Shown: positions 29,200 to 37,924 of the stretch, one piece after another
Layout: the number at the start of each line of letters is the position of its first letter
How positions within the stretch are numbered: position 1 is the stretch's first letter
Source of the DNA: Piscinibacter sp943370595
GTDB lineage: Bacteria; Pseudomonadota; Gammaproteobacteria; Burkholderiales; Burkholderiaceae_C
DNA length: 64,000 nucleotides
NCBI GenBank assembly: GCA_943370595.1
Contig: CALRRO020000018.1
Span: forward strand, 1 to 64,000
Reading direction: 5' to 3'
Position numbers and translations under genes: made by a program
Notes under the pieces: model-generated
Database searches by the model: none
What the model saw: only the letters and a program-made list of their open reading frames with translations
Told to the model about the DNA's origin: nothing

Positions 29200-29439
29200 T
29201 CAGGCCGCCAGGCGCATCGGTTCGTGGCGGGCGCACTCGTAGGCCTGCAGCTCCTCGAGGGCGCGGCGGATGTCGGACTCGTCGCCGTCGATCACGGCGC
29301 GGTCCGCGCGGCGCAGCGAGGCCTCGATGAGCGCGGAGGCGAAGGCCCCGGTCGAGCCGATCGCCACGTACTTGCGGACCAGTTCGCGGCAGCGAGCCTG
29401 TTCGGCGGGAAGGCGGTGAAGCAACTGCGTGTTCATCAT
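29200..29439 (-). CDS. Small helical protein of unknown function
   Basis: 79 residues, no signal peptide or membrane segment, predicted mostly helical (QARCRELVRKYVAIGSTGAFASALIEASLRRADRAVIDGDESDIRRALEELQAYE). Coding is supported by AGGAG 7 bases before the first of two ATGs at 29439 and by a hairpin just after the stop. I do not recognise the family. It follows the C11 peptidase gene by 135 bp on the same strand and may be its partner or have its own promoter. Confidence 0.6.
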   Translation of the reverse strand: MMNTQLLHRLPAEQARCRELVRKYVAIGSTGAFASALIEASLRRADRAVIDGDESDIRRALEELQAYECARHEPMRLAA

Positions 29440-29574
29440 GAGAGTTCTCCTGGATCGTTCGACGGGGACGACGGGTGTCGTGTCGTCCTGTCTTCATTTC
29501 AGTCCAGGGCCTGTCCCATTGCGACGCCAGCTGCGCGTGATTTCCTCCCTGCCGGCAGACGATGGCGCGACGAT

Positions 29575-31185
29575 TCAGGCCGCCGAGGTCGAACCCGGCT
29601 TGCCGCCAGGGTAGCCATCCGTCGGGCCGCAGGGCTTGTCGTTGCCGCGCGGCGGAATCGCCTTGGGGTCGAACTTGGCGTTGAACACCGGGAACTCGGG
29701 GATCGCCGCCGGCAGCAGCCGCACCCACTGGTTGCTGTCCTTGTGGTACTCGATGAGGAAGTCGACCCAGTCGGTGACCTTGACGAAGTCGATGATGGCC
29801 GGCTGGACCGGCGGCAGCGTCGGATCGGGGTTCACGTCGAGGTAGAACGGCGAGCGCCAGTCCCACAGCCCGCGCAGCAGCGGGTCGGGCAGGAAGATGT
29901 TCATCGCCAGGTAGGGCGAGCTGAAGTTCCAGGTGATGCCGGTGCCGGCGGCCACCCAGGGCTGGTCGGTCGAGCCGTAGGCCTTGATGCCCTGCAGCGC
30001 GTCCTTCAGCGCCCGTGCCGCGGGGTGGACGGGATGCGGCCGGAAGTCGAAGCCGAGCAGCGCGTTGGCGAAGCTGAACAGGTCGGTGAGCTGGTCGGGC
30101 GCCTCGAGGCGGAAGCTCGAGTCGGTGTCGAACTGCTGGGCCAGCACGATCGCGCTGCGGATGCGCTGCACCACCGTCTGCCGCGCCAGCGGCGTGGCGG
30201 CACCGCGCAGCGCGGCGAGCAGTGCGTCGGCCAGGTCGTCCACGCACTCGGCGATCGTGTGCATGCGCGCCAGGCGCACCACGCAGCCCAGCGTCGGGTG
30301 GTTGCCCTTGGTCTCGAGGATCTGCCGGTTGGCTTCGGCGAACCAGTGCGCCAGGTCCTGCGCGCTGGCTGCACCCTGCTGGGCGAGCTTGGCAAACACG
30401 CCGGGATAGCCTTCGCCGGCGGTGAAGAAGTTGTAGTTCGGGTAGCCGGTGGCGTAGTCGGCATACGGCGCGACGGTGTGCAGCACCTCGACGGCCATGT
30501 TGAAACAGTTGTCGAAGTGGATGACCGACAGCTTGGGAACGCCGGCGTCCAGTGCGGCCTTCAGCGCCGCGCCCAGGCCCCAGGTGGACAGCGGCATGTG
30601 GTTGGCCGGCAGCAGCGGCGAGCCCGTGGGCAGCAGGGGCGAGCCGGTCGGCAGCAGGGGCGAGCCCGTGGGCAGCAGCGGCGAGCCGGTCGGCAGGATC
30701 GGCGCGCCGGCCTCCAGGCCGATGCGCCACTCGAAGGCGCCGTTGCGCGTCAGGTTCGCGATGCTGAGCTGGCGGCGGTCGATCTCCGGCAGGTAACCTG
30801 CGCCGTGGCCCTCCAGGGCCAGCACGATGGCGGCGTTCGGGCGGCTCTGGTGTGCGTGGCGCAGGAAGCCGGCCAGGTTATTCGGCGAGGCCATGTCCTG
30901 CTTCCAGCGCGACGTGACCTTCACGTCCGCCGGCTTGCCGCCCTCGATCTCGACGAGATAGGTGTCGTCGCGGGCCAGGTCGATCAGCGCGGCCACGTGC
31001 ACGCCTTGCGCGGCCACCTTCATCAGGCCCTGGTAGAGCGGGTGCTGGGCCAGGTCGCGCGAGCTGCCCTCGGGGTAGGTGGACAGCGTCTCGTCGCTGC
31101 CGAAGGGGGCGTAGACGGCGAACAGCACGCTGTCGGTGCGCACCGCGTCGGCGGACTTTTCCGGCAGCAGTCGGGGCAGGCTCAT
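29575..31185 (-). CDS. Clostripain-like (C11, caspase-fold) cysteine peptidase with heptad repeat
   Basis: 536-residue protein matching family C11 by its catalytic dyad: His127 in VLALEGHGAGYLPE and Cys227 in IHFDNCFNMAVEVLHTVAPYADYATGYPNY, followed by FFTAGEGYPG where C11 enzymes carry the conserved region after the Cys. C11 peptidases usually cut after Arg or Lys and self-process. There is no signal peptide, so it should be cytoplasmic, unlike clostripain. Between His and Cys lie four exact LPTGSPL repeats (about 164-191). GAGGAG is 5 bases before the ATG at 31185. It diverges from a TPR/HTH protein gene. Biological role unknown. Confidence 0.82.
   Translation of the reverse strand: MSLPRLLPEKSADAVRTDSVLFAVYAPFGSDETLSTYPEGSSRDLAQHPLYQGLMKVAAQGVHVAALIDLARDDTYLVEIEGGKPADVKVTSRWKQDMASPNNLAGFLRHAHQSRPNAAIVLALEGHGAGYLPEIDRRQLSIANLTRNGAFEWRIGLEAGAPILPTGSPLLPTGSPLLPTGSPLLPTGSPLLPANHMPLSTWGLGAALKAALDAGVPKLSVIHFDNCFNMAVEVLHTVAPYADYATGYPNYNFFTAGEGYPGVFAKLAQQGAASAQDLAHWFAEANRQILETKGNHPTLGCVVRLARMHTIAECVDDLADALLAALRGAATPLARQTVVQRIRSAIVLAQQFDTDSSFRLEAPDQLTDLFSFANALLGFDFRPHPVHPAARALKDALQGIKAYGSTDQPWVAAGTGITWNFSSPYLAMNIFLPDPLLRGLWDWRSPFYLDVNPDPTLPPVQPAIIDFVKVTDWVDFLIEYHKDSNQWVRLLPAAIPEFPVFNAKFDPKAIPPRGNDKPCGPTDGYPGGKPGSTSAA
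30608..30691 (-). repeat. Four tandem 21-bp repeats inside the C11 peptidase gene
   Basis: Four copies of a 21-bp unit (plus-strand form GGCAGCAGCGGCGAGCCCGT plus one base, varying at a few positions) encode LPTGSPL four times. Third-position differences between copies with an unchanged peptide suggest selection on the protein. It lies between the two catalytic residues. Confidence 0.9.
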
Positions 31186-31332
31186 GGTCACTCCTCGTTC
31201 TTGTGGATGTCCGCGCGCGCTTTCGTGGGCACGGTAGCCGGACGGTACGCCCGCAGCCATCCCATTCACAAGCATTCGTCCTTCGGTGGGATGGCGCGGC
31301 ATCAGACGATCGTGAGACGATTCCTGTCGACC
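31186..31332. promoter_or_regulatory. Divergent promoter region of the C11 peptidase and TPR regulator
   Basis: 147 bp with an 8-bp inverted repeat CCATCCCA (31257-31264) / TGGGATGG (31287-31294), arms 22 bp apart, about two and a half helical turns between centres. It is a candidate operator for the adjacent HTH protein. If the alternative ATG at 31291 is used, the right arm overlaps that start codon. No canonical sigma-70 boxes stand out. Confidence 0.4.
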
Positions 31333-33582
31333 ATGGAAACATCTGCTGACAACTCCGCCGGACCTCGACTGCGCCAGCCGCCGATGCGGGTGGCGGAGGC
31401 CGTGGCGGAGAGCCTGGTCGCCGCGCACAAGGCCGGCACGCTGGACGAATGGCTGCGCCGGCACCGCCGGCTGGCGCGCTGGCTGGCGCGCCATTGGCTA
31501 CGCCCGGTGCATGGTGTGGCCGCCGAGACCCTCGATGCCGCACACCCGGCGCATGCCGTGAAACTGCTGCTGGGCTGGGCAGTGGGCCAGCTGCGGCCCG
31601 ACCATGCCTCGCTGCGCGAGCCGATCCCGCGCGAGGCCTGGCTGGACCGCACCAGCTGGCGTCCGGTGCTGGCGCTGGCCTGCCAGTTCGGATTCCTGGC
31701 GGTGCCGCCGTTCCGCGACCGCTACCGCGGCCATGCCGACGAGGCGGCCGCCAGCCAGCTGTGCGGGCTGTGGTCGGTGGGCACCAGCACCTACTACCGC
31801 TATCTCGACAAGGGCAAGCGCGCGCTGGCGCAGCTGCTGCGCGACGTGCCGGTACCGGCTTCGCGCCGCCTTTCGCTGCGCCACGCCGCGGCCGACCACG
31901 TCTGGGAACAGTCCGGCCTGGCACCGGGCAGCGCGCGCCAGGCCTGGCACGCGCGCCATGCCGCGACCGCGCTGCTGGGTGGCGACAGCGCGTCGGCCCT
32001 GTGGCACCTCGCGCATGCGGGCGACACCGCTGCGTTCATCCGTGCGCTGCAGCGACACAGCGTCGAGCTTGCCAACGAGGACGAGACCGATCCGCTGCTG
32101 CTGCAGGTGAGCGCCGCCGCCGAGGCGCCACGCGATCGCTTCGACCTGCTCCTCGCCGAGGCCGCGCTGTGGCGCATGCGCGGTGACGCGCAACGCGAGC
32201 TGGCCGGCTTCGAGCAGGCGCTGCGCATCGCGGCAGAGTCGGACGACCTGCTGATGCTGGGCATCGTCTACGGCGCGCTGGGCAAGTACCACGAGCCGCG
32301 CGACCTCGACCGCGCATTCGCCTACTACCAGGACAGCGCCGACTGCCTGCGCCGCTCGGGGCTGGCCGACGACCGCAGCGCGTCGGCGGAGGTCATCGAG
32401 GAGTACGTTGCCACGCTGGTGCGGCTGGCCTGGCTGCTGGTGCTGCGCAACGACCCGCGCGCCAAGGCCGTGCTCGAACGTGCGCAGGCCTTGTGCACGC
32501 GGCACACGTTGTCGCCAGCGACGATGGCCATGCTCGAGCAGACCTGGGGCGAGTGCCTGCGCCGTGCCGGCGAGCTGCCGCGGGCGATCGAGCACAAGCA
32601 CCGCGCCTTGCTGCTGTACGAGCGCATCGACGACCGCCAGGCCATCCTGAAGACCTGTGGCAACCTCAGCCTGCTGTACGGCGAGGCACGCGACCTGCCG
32701 CGTGCCAGCGAATACGCCCAGCGTGTGCTTGCACTGGCCGCGACGATGACCGTGGAGCCCGAGATCATCGCCAGCACGCACATCAACCTCGGCGTCGCGC
32801 ATTTCTGGCAGTCCGGCTACGCCGCGGCGCGGCGCGAGTACGAGGCCGCGCTCGAAATCGGCATGCGCCACCGCCTGCACAGCATCGCCGGGCGCGCGCA
32901 CTACAACCTGGCCGAGGTCGCGTACCTGGAATTCCGCCAGTCCGGCGATCCGCTGGACGAAGCGCGCGGCGATCTGCACGCCGCCGCAGCGGTCGCGATC
33001 TGGCCGCACGAGAGCGACCCGACGCACACCGAGGCGACGAAGCGGCTCAAGCGCGAGATCCTCGGCCCGGGCGACGACCGTTCGCGCGACCGCATGCTGC
33101 CGTCCGAGGCGGTGGCGCACTACGCCGAAGTCAGCGAAGTGCAGCGCCAGCGCGAGCTGCTGGCGTTGCCCGGCGCGCCACAGGAGCATGTGCGCGCGCA
33201 CCTGGCGATCGCACGCGCCTACCTGGCCATCGCGATGAAGGAACGCGAGGCGGCCCTGGCGCTGATCGAGCGCCACGCGATGGCCGACTCCTTCGCCGAC
33301 GAGATCGACGCGCTGCGCGCCACCTTCTCGCGCGAGCTGACGCGCGAGCAGAAGCTGGCCACACAGTGGCGCGAGGCCACCGCCGACCTGATCAGCACGC
33401 AGCGCTGCAACGCGCTGCTCGACCAGCTGATCCGCGCCGGCTCGGTCAACAAGAGCGGCTATGCGGAGCTGTGTGCGCTCAGCCCCGCCACTGCCTCCAA
33501 GCACCTGGTGACGCTGGCCGAGCGCGGCCTGCTGGTCCAGACCGGCAAGGGCCCGGCGACGCGCTACACCTTGCCGGCCTGA
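31333..33582 (+). CDS. TPR-repeat protein with N- and C-terminal HTH segments, putative regulator
   Basis: About 749 residues. The N-terminal 170 residues are Arg-rich and include WSVGTSTYYRYLDKGKRALAQLL, a motif seen at HTH segments of large signalling proteins. The middle (about 230-560) is a helical solenoid of TPR-like units (LGKYHEPRDLDRAFAYYQDSADCLRR, ERIDDRQAILKTCGNLSLLYGEARDLPRASEYAQRVL, YAAARREYEAALEIG). The last 65 residues form a winged HTH (LIRAGSVNKSGYAELCALSPATASKHLVTLAERGLLVQTGKGPATRY). No NTPase motif is present. Start chosen at 31333; ATG at 31291 is possible. It diverges from the C11 peptidase gene and may control it. Confidence 0.75.
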   Translation: METSADNSAGPRLRQPPMRVAEAVAESLVAAHKAGTLDEWLRRHRRLARWLARHWLRPVHGVAAETLDAAHPAHAVKLLLGWAVGQLRPDHASLREPIPREAWLDRTSWRPVLALACQFGFLAVPPFRDRYRGHADEAAASQLCGLWSVGTSTYYRYLDKGKRALAQLLRDVPVPASRRLSLRHAAADHVWEQSGLAPGSARQAWHARHAATALLGGDSASALWHLAHAGDTAAFIRALQRHSVELANEDETDPLLLQVSAAAEAPRDRFDLLLAEAALWRMRGDAQRELAGFEQALRIAAESDDLLMLGIVYGALGKYHEPRDLDRAFAYYQDSADCLRRSGLADDRSASAEVIEEYVATLVRLAWLLVLRNDPRAKAVLERAQALCTRHTLSPATMAMLEQTWGECLRRAGELPRAIEHKHRALLLYERIDDRQAILKTCGNLSLLYGEARDLPRASEYAQRVLALAATMTVEPEIIASTHINLGVAHFWQSGYAAARREYEAALEIGMRHRLHSIAGRAHYNLAEVAYLEFRQSGDPLDEARGDLHAAAAVAIWPHESDPTHTEATKRLKREILGPGDDRSRDRMLPSEAVAHYAEVSEVQRQRELLALPGAPQEHVRAHLAIARAYLAIAMKEREAALALIERHAMADSFADEIDALRATFSRELTREQKLATQWREATADLISTQRCNALLDQLIRAGSVNKSGYAELCALSPATASKHLVTLAERGLLVQTGKGPATRYTLPA

Positions 33583-33607
33583 GCGGCCCGCCGAGCCCTG
33601 CCCGTGA

Positions 33608-35347
33608 TCAGGCCGCGGTGGCCTGCGCGCGGCGCACGCAGCCCTTGCCGCCCTGCTTGCCGGCGTACATCGCCGCGTCGGCCTGGCGCAGCAGGCTGAC
33701 CGGGTCGTCGCCGTCGGTCGGCACCAGCACGTAGCCGATCGTCAGGCCGACGGTGCATTCGCGCCCGCCGGACAGGCCGAACGGCGCGCGGAAGGCCTCG
33801 ATCAGCTTGTGGCCGAGCTCCCGCGCCTGCCGCTCGTCGGCCAGCCCGCCGGCGGTGACGACGAACTCGTCGCCACCCAGGCGCGCCACGATGTCGCTGG
33901 AGCGCAGCTGGGCGCCCAGGCGCTTGCCGACGGCGATCAGCAGTTCGTCGCCGAGTTCGTGGCCGTGGCGGTCGTTGACCTGCTTGAAGCCGTCGAGGTC
34001 GATCATGTAGACGGCCAGCAGCCGCTGCGGCGTGGTGGCGGCCATCTCGGTGGCCAGCCGCGCGTCCAGGCCGCGCCGGTTGGGCAGCCCGGTCAGCGGA
34101 TCGGTGTAGGCCATCGACACGAAGGTGTCGCGCTCGCGCACCGCACTGCGCGCCTCGGCGTGGATGGCCCGCATGCGCAGGCCGAGCACGCGCATGAACA
34201 ACACCATGTCCAGCGTGGCACCGGCCTGGAACGCGTGCAGGGTCCAGAGGTTGGCATCGATGTAGCCGCGGATCACGCCGACCATCACCGCCGTGGTGAT
34301 GAAGTAGCCGAGCCAGGCCGTGAGGAAGTACCAGCCGATCGCGTCGCCGCGGCGCGCCAGCCGCACCGCGCCAGGCAGGCCCATCAACGCAGGCAGCAGG
34401 CCGAGCGTGCCGATCACCCGGCTGACCGTGTGGATGTGGATCAGGTCCAGCGCGTACAGCAGCGCAACCAGACCGAGGGCCGCGGCGCCGGCGTACATCA
34501 CGCGGCTGAAGTACCGGCTCATGCCCGGCCCGCGAAGGACCTCCTCGACGAACAGGAAGGTGGAACCGGCGGCCAGCAGGGCCATCAGCGCGGCGCCGTG
34601 CAGCTCGAACCACGGCAGCCCGCGCCACAGGTACATGCCGCCGATGCCGAACTGCACCACCGAGAACATCAGGCTGCCGGTGGTCAGCATCGCGTACTTC
34701 AGGAACAGCGGCTCGCGGGTGCTGACCCACTGCACCAGGCTGTAGATCACCAGGCACAGGCCCAGGCCGGCCAGCAGGCCCTGCAGGATGTGCTCGTCCA
34801 TCGCCTCGGTGTGGAACACCTGCGGCCGCATCACGGTGATCGGCAGGATCATCGCCCCCTGCGTCTCGACGCGCAGGTACAGCTCGTGGTCGGTGCCGGC
34901 CTTCAGCTCCAGCGGCAGGGCATGGCTGCGACTCGGAACCACCCGCTTGTCGAAAGGCTGCAGGTTGCCCAGCAGGCCGGACTGCACCACGCGGCCCTCG
35001 CGCACCAGGTAGGCATCGATGCGGTTCAGCGGCGCGTAGTCGATGTCGAGCATCCAGTTCGGGCCGCCGCGGCCGTTCCACTGGATCGGGATGCGCAGCC
35101 ACACCGGCTCCTTGCGCAGCCCGAGCGTCGCGTAGGCCGATTGCGGCGCCTCGAAGCGATCCGCCTTCGCCAGCACGGCGGCGATGTCGAGCTCGCGCGA
35201 CTCGTCCGGCAGGATGGTGACGGCGGGCCAGGCCTCGACACGAGGCGAGCTGCCGTCGATCAGCAGCACCGCCGGGGCGGCCTGCACCGCTGCGGCGCAG
35301 CCGAGCAGCAGCACGAGCAGCCAACGACGCATCAGTTCGATGGTCAT
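33608..35347 (-). CDS. Diguanylate cyclase with 7TM-DISM sensor
   Basis: Inner-membrane c-di-GMP synthase of 579 residues. Signal-like N-terminus, a periplasmic DISM-type beta domain (LDIAAVLAKADRFEAPQS through LYLRVETQGAMILPITV), seven TM segments (about 180-375), a short coiled coil, then GGDEF. The catalytic motif is intact (GGDEF 491-495), and RSSD at 482-485 is a good inhibitory I-site, so product feedback is expected. Its ATG overlaps the stop of the upstream MpaB-like gene (ATGA), so the two are coupled. Periplasmic ligand unknown. Confidence 0.92.
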   Translation of the reverse strand: MTIELMRRWLLVLLLGCAAAVQAAPAVLLIDGSSPRVEAWPAVTILPDESRELDIAAVLAKADRFEAPQSAYATLGLRKEPVWLRIPIQWNGRGGPNWMLDIDYAPLNRIDAYLVREGRVVQSGLLGNLQPFDKRVVPSRSHALPLELKAGTDHELYLRVETQGAMILPITVMRPQVFHTEAMDEHILQGLLAGLGLCLVIYSLVQWVSTREPLFLKYAMLTTGSLMFSVVQFGIGGMYLWRGLPWFELHGAALMALLAAGSTFLFVEEVLRGPGMSRYFSRVMYAGAAALGLVALLYALDLIHIHTVSRVIGTLGLLPALMGLPGAVRLARRGDAIGWYFLTAWLGYFITTAVMVGVIRGYIDANLWTLHAFQAGATLDMVLFMRVLGLRMRAIHAEARSAVRERDTFVSMAYTDPLTGLPNRRGLDARLATEMAATTPQRLLAVYMIDLDGFKQVNDRHGHELGDELLIAVGKRLGAQLRSSDIVARLGGDEFVVTAGGLADERQARELGHKLIEAFRAPFGLSGGRECTVGLTIGYVLVPTDGDDPVSLLRQADAAMYAGKQGGKGCVRRAQATAA

Positions 35348-36783
35348 GAGCGCGCCGCCCCGGACCACGGGCCGGCTGACGTGAAACGGTCTTCGAGCCG
35401 GTTCAGCCAGGAACCGGCTCGGCGATCGTCGCCCCAGCCCTTCATCATCGTGTTGGCCTGATCGAGCAGGCCCTGCGGCAGCTTCAGCGGGCGCGTCTGG
35501 TCCATCAGCAGCTGCGTGAGCAGGTGGTAGCCGAGCACGCGCGTGACCAGCCGGGCGAGCGAGAACTCGGCGGAGAACAGGCGGCCGATGGCGTCGACCA
35601 CGCCGACCACTGTCATCACCACCGCGAACAGCAGCCGCGACGCCCACGGCAGCGGGCCGTCGATGGCGAGGTCGGCCGATGCCGCCGGCCCGAGCAGCCG
35701 GCGCGAGAGCAGCTGCGGGAAGGGCTTGGCGACGGTCCAGGGAATCACGCCGGCGAGGTTGGCGAACAGTGCCTTGGCCAGCCCGGGCCGTGCGTCGGGG
35801 GGCACCAGTTCGGCGCGGCCGCGCCGCTGCATGCGGGCGAACAGCGACTCCGCGTCGGCCATCGTGAAGGCCATCAGCTCGCGGCGGATGCCGACCAGGT
35901 GCCCGACGACGTTCCAGGTGTGCAGGATGGCCTCTTCGTCCGCCGTGCCGTAGCGCAGCCCGAGCGTGCGCATGCCGCGCAGATAGACATAGCCGAAGGT
36001 CAGCAGCGTGTAGGCCTGCTCTTCCTGATTGCACGGCAGGCCGCGGGCCAGGTCCCAGCCATGGGCGAACAGCGCGTGGTGCATGGCACGCGCGCCGTCG
36101 GCTGCCGCCTTCAGCGCCGGCAGCAGGCCGACCGCCCGCTCGCCGCCGCCGGCCAGCGCCAGCGTCTCCTGCGGGCTGTTGCGAAGTACCAGGTTGCGCA
36201 CCATGGCGTGGATCAGACGCACCTTCAGCACCTGCGCGATGCCGCCGCCCGACGGGTCGGTCAGGCCACCCTTCATCATCACCGGGAAGACCATCGCCGC
36301 CGTGCTGCGGATGCGGTAGTCGGTGCGCTGCTCGAGCTGGCCGGTGGTGTGCAGCACTTCGGCGAGGTCGGGCACGACGTAGCACTCGGGCAGGCTGGCG
36401 CAGAACAGCAGCGTGCACGACAGCACGCCCTGGTCGAAGAAGATCTCCTCCGCGCGGGCGATCTTCGCCGGGTCGGCCCAGTCGGGCAGCGTGCGCGCTG
36501 CGCTCACGTAGTCGCGCAGCGCGTCGGCCAGCGGGCGCGGCACCGTCGGCAGTCGCGTGTGCCAGCCGTCGAGGCTGGCGTTGTCCTGCCAGGTCGAGAT
36601 CACCGCGTTGATCACCGCGATGCGCTCCCATTGCGTCGCATAGGCGCGATCGAGATCGGCAATACTGGCGGCGGCGGGCGGTGCGACCCAGGGGCCCAGG
36701 ATGTCGGCGATCGTCTGGTCGGCCAACGGATCGGTCTGGAACTGGGAGCGTTTGAGCTCCTCGTCGGGTACGGCGTGCGTCAT
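35344..36783 (-). CDS. MpaB/DUF2236 (latex-clearing-protein-like) oxygenase family protein
   Basis: 479-residue, mostly helical protein. The DUF2236 core is visible: FDQGVLSCTLLFCASLPECYVVPDLAEVLHTTGQLEQRTDYRIRSTAAMVFPVM, then KVRLIHAMVRNLVL, and HTWNVVGHLVGIRRELM. Conserved Arg and His in this family hold a haem b in characterised Lcp/MpaB enzymes. A hydrophobic stretch near residue 390 (LLFAVVMTVVGVVDAIGRL) may touch the membrane. Start taken at 36783 (AGAAG 8 bases upstream); 36789 is possible. It is coupled to a diguanylate cyclase, an unusual pairing. Substrate unknown. Confidence 0.8.
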   Translation of the reverse strand: MTHAVPDEELKRSQFQTDPLADQTIADILGPWVAPPAAASIADLDRAYATQWERIAVINAVISTWQDNASLDGWHTRLPTVPRPLADALRDYVSAARTLPDWADPAKIARAEEIFFDQGVLSCTLLFCASLPECYVVPDLAEVLHTTGQLEQRTDYRIRSTAAMVFPVMMKGGLTDPSGGGIAQVLKVRLIHAMVRNLVLRNSPQETLALAGGGERAVGLLPALKAAADGARAMHHALFAHGWDLARGLPCNQEEQAYTLLTFGYVYLRGMRTLGLRYGTADEEAILHTWNVVGHLVGIRRELMAFTMADAESLFARMQRRGRAELVPPDARPGLAKALFANLAGVIPWTVAKPFPQLLSRRLLGPAASADLAIDGPLPWASRLLFAVVMTVVGVVDAIGRLFSAEFSLARLVTRVLGYHLLTQLLMDQTRPLKLPQGLLDQANTMMKGWGDDRRAGSWLNRLEDRFTSAGPWSGAARS

Positions 36784-36937
36784 GGGCATCACTTCTTTGT
36801 TCTTCCCAGCATCGACTCCGGACGGCCGGAATCGGGGACCGCGCACGGTAGCGGAAGGCAGGCCCTCCGCGCAAGCGGCATTCATCACGCCCCGGAGCCC
36901 GGGCGGGTGACTGTGGGCGCAGCGTTACGCTCAACGG
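36784..36937. other. Divergent intergenic region, MpaB-like gene and senB
   Basis: 154 bp between divergent genes. Apart from general GC richness I see no confident promoter boxes or operator. Confidence 0.3.
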
Positions 36938-37924
36938 GTGCACCACCCCTCCATCGTGATCGTGACGCCGGCGCTGGCCGACGCCAACAACGGCAACTGG
37001 CAGACCGCGCAGCGCTGGACGCGGCTGCTGCGGCCCATCTGCCGGGTGCGGCTGGCAGCCCGGTGGGCGGCGCACGAAGCGGGCGACGAGTCGTTGATGA
37101 TCGCGCTGCATGCGCGACGCTCGGCCGCCTCGGTGGCCGCCTGGCGCGCTGCAGCGGGCGCCCGGCCGCTGGTCCTGGTGCTCACCGGCACCGATCTCTA
37201 CCGCGACATCGACTCGGATCCCGCCGCCGCCGCGTCGCTGGAGGCCGCCGACCGACTGGTGGTGCTCAATCCGCTCGGCATCCAGCGCCTGCCAGCGGCG
37301 CTGCGCGAGCGCGGCCAGGTGGTGCTTCAGTCCTGCGCCGCGCGCCGGCCGAAGACGCACACCGCGCGGCACCTGCGCGCGCTGATGGTCGGCCACCTGC
37401 GGCCGGAGAAGGATCCGCGGACCGCCTTCGGCGCCATGCGCCGCCTCGCTTCAAGACCCGACATCCTGTTCGACCACGTCGGCCAGGCGCTCGACCCGGC
37501 CCTCGGCGAGCAGGCCCGCGCGCTGGCGAACTCCAATCCGCAGTACCGCTGGCTCGGTCCGCTGCCCCATGCACTCACCCGCCGGTTGATCCAGTCGGCC
37601 CATGTACTGGTGCACCCGAGCCGCATCGAAGGCGGCGCGAACGTGATCATCGAGGCGGTGCGCAGCGGCACGCCAGTGCTGGCCTCGCGCATCGACGGCA
37701 ACGTCGGTCTGCTCGGCGATGACTACGCCGGATATTTCCCGCCGGGAGACGACGTCGCACTCGCCGCCCTGCTCGAGCGGGCGCGCGACGATGCCGATAT
37801 GCTGCCGGCCTTGCGCCGCCAGGCCATGCAGCGCGCACCGTTGTTCACCCCCGAAGCCGAACGCCGAGCGCTGCAGTCGCTCGTGGTCGAGTTGCTTGCC
37901 CCGAACCCAGGAGCCTCCCGATGA
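36938..37924 (+). CDS. senB: SenB-type glycosyltransferase (selenosugar synthase)
   Basis: GT-B (GT4-like) glycosyltransferase of 328 residues of the family known as TIGR04348. The N-terminus IVIVTPALADANNGNWQTAQRW is the family signature, and the C-terminal half carries VGHLRPEKDP and VHPSRIEGGANVIIEAVRSGTPVLAS. In the selenoneine pathway SenB joins selenophosphate to UDP-GlcNAc-type donors to make a selenosugar. Start is GTG at 36938 with a weak ribosome binding site. It overlaps selD by ATGA, as in senB-senC gene pairs. The third gene, senA, is not nearby. Confidence 0.85.
   Translation: MHHPSIVIVTPALADANNGNWQTAQRWTRLLRPICRVRLAARWAAHEAGDESLMIALHARRSAASVAAWRAAAGARPLVLVLTGTDLYRDIDSDPAAAASLEAADRLVVLNPLGIQRLPAALRERGQVVLQSCAARRPKTHTARHLRALMVGHLRPEKDPRTAFGAMRRLASRPDILFDHVGQALDPALGEQARALANSNPQYRWLGPLPHALTRRLIQSAHVLVHPSRIEGGANVIIEAVRSGTPVLASRIDGNVGLLGDDYAGYFPPGDDVALAALLERARDDADMLPALRRQAMQRAPLFTPEAERRALQSLVVELLAPNPGASR

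Noticed and set aside
30608..30691. CRISPR-like or sortase-type repeat
   Set aside because: The 21-bp units are directly tandem without spacers and stay in frame inside a gene. LPTGS does not match LPXTG, and the protein has no export signal.
29029..31332. Very long N-terminal extension of the TPR protein frame (whole frame 1517 residues)
   Set aside because: The first 768 residues are antisense to the C11 peptidase and the small gene, with Arg/Gly/Gln-rich composition. Coding character changes sharply at about 31333.
35348..37396. Long upstream extension of the diguanylate cyclase frame
   Set aside because: It overlaps the MpaB-like and senB genes and reads as low-complexity Arg/Ala/Gly. 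The cyclase starts at 35347 with an ATGA overlap.
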